Shown one piece after another: positions 6,111 through 7,305 of a DNA stretch of 7,305 nucleotides. Numbering within the stretch: position 1 is the first letter of the stretch; every line of letters starts with the position of its first letter. The notes under the pieces were generated by a model. It saw nothing but the letters and a program-made list of their open reading frames with translations. It was not told the origin of the DNA and did no database searches. A program made the position numbers and the translations under genes. The stretch comes from Pseudomonadota bacterium (GTDB lineage Bacteria; Pseudomonadota; Alphaproteobacteria; Acetobacterales; Acetobacteraceae), in contig JAJXSZ010000157.1 of assembly GCA_021784255.1 (NCBI GenBank), forward strand, positions 1-7,305, given 5' to 3'.

Positions 6111-6371
6111 TCATGCATCGGCCGGCGGCGTTCCCTCGGCGATGGCCGGCGGGGCGGGGCGCTCCATCGCCGCGACGGCGGCTTCCAGTGCCGCCACGCG
6201 GTCCTCGAGCACCTCCACTTCCTCGCGCCGTACCAGGTCGAGTCGGCGCAGCGCCTCGTCTACCGCGCCGCGAACCACCGCCTGTATTTCCTCGCGCATC
6301 CCCGCGACCATGGACAGCGCGCCGCCGGCCATGCCGGCGAGGTCGTCGAGGAAAGCGGGGCGGGCGCGCAT
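6111..6371 (-). CDS. ubiK: accessory factor UbiK family protein (BMFP domain)
   Basis: The 86-residue protein fits the UbiK/YqiC family, which helps the aerobic ubiquinone-synthesis enzymes assemble with UbiJ in enterobacteria. It has an N-terminal amphipathic helix (FLDDLAGMAGGALSMVAGMR, 7-26), the EIQAVVRGAVDEALRRLDLV part (28-47), then a charged coiled coil RREEVEVLEDRVAALEAAV (48-66). That RREEhEVL...hEAL pattern is the family's hallmark. The C-terminal tail is Pro/Ala-rich. ATG 6371 has GGAGG five bases upstream, a strong site. It is the first gene of the minus-strand run, divergent from hldD. In alphaproteobacteria the family's partner and role are less well tested than in E. coli, so the function is by homology. 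Confidence 0.92.
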   Translation of the reverse strand: MRARPAFLDDLAGMAGGALSMVAGMREEIQAVVRGAVDEALRRLDLVRREEVEVLEDRVAALEAAVAAMERPAPPAIAEGTPPADA

Positions 6372-6402
6372 GGGAGCCTCCGGTCAGGACTGCGACAATC
6401 TG

Positions 6403-6431
6403 CGTGTAAGCCGCGCCCGGGTGGCCGGCAA
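6403..6431 (-). promoter_or_regulatory. candidate promoter for ubiK
   Basis: The minus strand shows TTGCCG (6426-6431), a 17-bp spacer and TACACG (6403-6408), about 30 bp before the ubiK ATG. The -35 matches four of six sigma-70 bases and the -10 three of six. Spacing and position are right, but such matches occur by chance. Confidence 0.28.
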
Positions 6432-6513
6432 CCGTGCGCCCCGGCACCGCGGCATCGCCCCTCGACAGAAGCGGCGGCGCGGCGCTACAGCAGCCGGCGA
6501 TCGGCCGCAGCCG

Positions 6514-6529
6514 TCGGGGCTCGCCCCGA
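6514..6529. other. GC hairpin in the ubiK-hldD divergent region
   Basis: TCGGGG and CCCCGA form a perfect 6-bp stem with a CTCG loop. It lies about 95 bp upstream of hldD and 140 bp upstream of ubiK. Neither side has a T-run, so it is not a clear terminator. It could be an operator-like palindrome or chance in GC-rich DNA. Confidence 0.2.
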
Positions 6530-6555
6530 TTGGCGATAAGTGGCTCTAGATTCTA

Positions 6556-6577
6556 GGCTTTCTGGGGCAGGAAAGCC
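6556..6577 (+). other. hairpin upstream of hldD
   Basis: GGCTTTC (6556-6562) and GAAAGCC (6571-6577) form a perfect 7-bp stem with an 8-nt loop (TGGGGCAG). Directly before it is an 11-bp palindrome, CTAGA-T-TCTAG (6546-6556). Both are in an unusually AT-containing patch for this region, about 45-75 bp before the hldD start. This is where a promoter, operator or 5'-leader structure would be expected. I could not fit a convincing -35/-10 pair. Confidence 0.3.
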
Positions 6578-6583
6578 GAGTGG

Positions 6584-6625
6584 ATGTTCCATCCGATCGG
6601 CATTTGCGCTAGGGGGCGCGCATGA
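6584..6625 (+). CDS. possible 13-codon leader ORF overlapping the hldD start
   Basis: ATG 6584 opens a short frame, MFHPIGICARGRA, ending at TGA 6623-6625, which overlaps the hldD ATG as ATGA. An AGGA lies 11 bases upstream, in the 3' part of the hairpin at 6556-6577. If translated it would couple to hldD. It is so short that chance is quite likely, and hldD has its own good ribosome site. Confidence 0.15.
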   Translation: MFHPIGICARGRA

Positions 6626-7305
6626 TCCTGGTCACCGGCGGCGCGGGCTTCATCGGCTCCAACCTCGTGGCGGCCCTGGTTGCGGGCGGGATCGAGGTCG
6701 CGGTGTGCGACCGGCTGCGCGATGCGCCCGCGGACGGGCCACAGAAATGGCGCAACCTCGCCGGCCACGCGCCGTCGCTGCTGGTCGCGCCCGAGGAGCT
6801 GGACCGTTTCCTCGCCGGGCATCCGCCGCTGGATGCGGTGGTGCACCTCGGCGCCATTTCGGCCACCACCGCGACCGACGGCGATCTCGTCTGGTCCACC
6901 AACGTCGCCCTGTCGCAGCGCCTCTGGACCTGGTGCGCCTCGCGCGAGGTGCCGCTGATCTACGCTTCCTCCGCCGCGACCTATGGTGATGGCTCGGCAG
7001 GGTTCGGCGACGGGCTGGAGGGCCTGGCCCGCCTGCGCCCGCTCAATCTCTATGGCTGGAGCAAGCATGCCTTCGATACCTGGGTGGCGCGCCAGCTCGC
7101 CGCCGGCGCCCACCGCCCGCCGCAATGGGCGGGCCTCAAGTTTTTCAACGTCTATGGTCCCAACGAGTACCACAAAGGTTCGATGATCTCGGTGGTCGCG
7201 GTGAAATATCGCGAAGTCGCCGCCGGGCGCGTGCCGACGCTGTTCCGCAGCGACCGCGCCGATGTCACCGACGGCGAGCAGCGGCGCGACTTCATCTGGG
7301 TCGGC
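6622..7305 (+). CDS. hldD: ADP-glyceromanno-heptose 6-epimerase (3' truncated)
   Basis: The first 228 codons of the NAD(P)-dependent short-chain dehydrogenase that converts ADP-D-glycero- to ADP-L-glycero-beta-D-manno-heptose for the LPS inner core. The Rossmann motif GGAGFIG is at 6-12. The substrate region has YASSAATYGDG (114-124), with the catalytic Ser at 116, and the active-site pair YGWSK (Tyr144, Lys148). FFNVYGPNEYHKGSM (174-188) contains Lys185, the counterpart of the second catalytic base in E. coli HldD (Lys178). LFRSDRADVTDGEQRRDFIWVG matches the family up to the window edge. HKGSM separates HldD from generic UDP-glucose epimerases. ATG 6622 is chosen for AGGGGG (6611-6616) five bases upstream and MILVTGGAGFIG as family start. 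It is divergent from ubiK; the C-terminal substrate-binding part lies outside the window. Confidence 0.95.
   Translation, partial: MILVTGGAGFIGSNLVAALVAGGIEVAVCDRLRDAPADGPQKWRNLAGHAPSLLVAPEELDRFLAGHPPLDAVVHLGAISATTATDGDLVWSTNVALSQRLWTWCASREVPLIYASSAATYGDGSAGFGDGLEGLARLRPLNLYGWSKHAFDTWVARQLAAGAHRPPQWAGLKFFNVYGPNEYHKGSMISVVAVKYREVAAGRVPTLFRSDRADVTDGEQRRDFIWVG

Noticed and set aside
1..7305. Search for mobile elements, CRISPR repeats, tRNA/rRNA genes, toxin-antitoxin pairs or defence genes.
   Set aside because: No transposase, integrase, spaced direct repeats, tRNA-like cloverleaf or defence motif was seen. All large genes are housekeeping or conserved families.

Overview
The window is very GC-rich and every confident protein is of alphaproteobacterial type. 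The best lineage markers are the C-terminus of a DUF4175/TIGR02302 protein, which as far as I recall is confined to Alphaproteobacteria, a Phasin_2-type phasin, and the gene order ubiK - ybjN - proC. HldD (LPS heptose synthesis) and UbiK (aerobic ubiquinone synthesis) indicate a Gram-negative, respiring cell. A Rhodospirillales/Acetobacteraceae-like organism is my best guess, but the genus cannot be read from this sequence.

Layout. The left edge (1-473, + strand) holds the end of the DUF4175 protein. From 6371 down to 556 there are nine consecutive minus-strand genes. In transcription order they are ubiK, ybjN, proC, a TetR/COQ9-fold gene, a phasin, argG, a DUF1993 gene, a small unrecognised gene (58 codons) and marC. 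Several are tightly joined: the TetR/COQ9-fold gene overlaps the phasin by 29 nt, argG and DUF1993 share one base (TGATG), and the small ORF and marC share ATGA. The right edge (6622-7305, + strand) holds the first 228 codons of hldD, divergent from ubiK across a gap of about 250 bp that should carry promoters in both directions.

Functions. The minus-strand run mixes ubiquinone assembly (ubiK), proline synthesis (proC), arginine synthesis (argG), carbon storage (phasin with a possible regulator) and membrane or unknown proteins. It probably splits into ubiK-ybjN-proC-tetR-phasin, argG-DUF1993 and smallORF-marC. A perfect two-segment hairpin lies just after the phasin stop, and a second hairpin sits at the argG ribosome-binding site.

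Novelty. I see no mobile element, CRISPR array, tRNA/rRNA gene, phage gene or defence system. This is mostly ordinary core chromosome. The points most worth checking are the small marC-coupled gene, the phasin/TetR-COQ9 overlap, the hairpins at operon joints, and a possible 13-codon leader ORF coupled to hldD.
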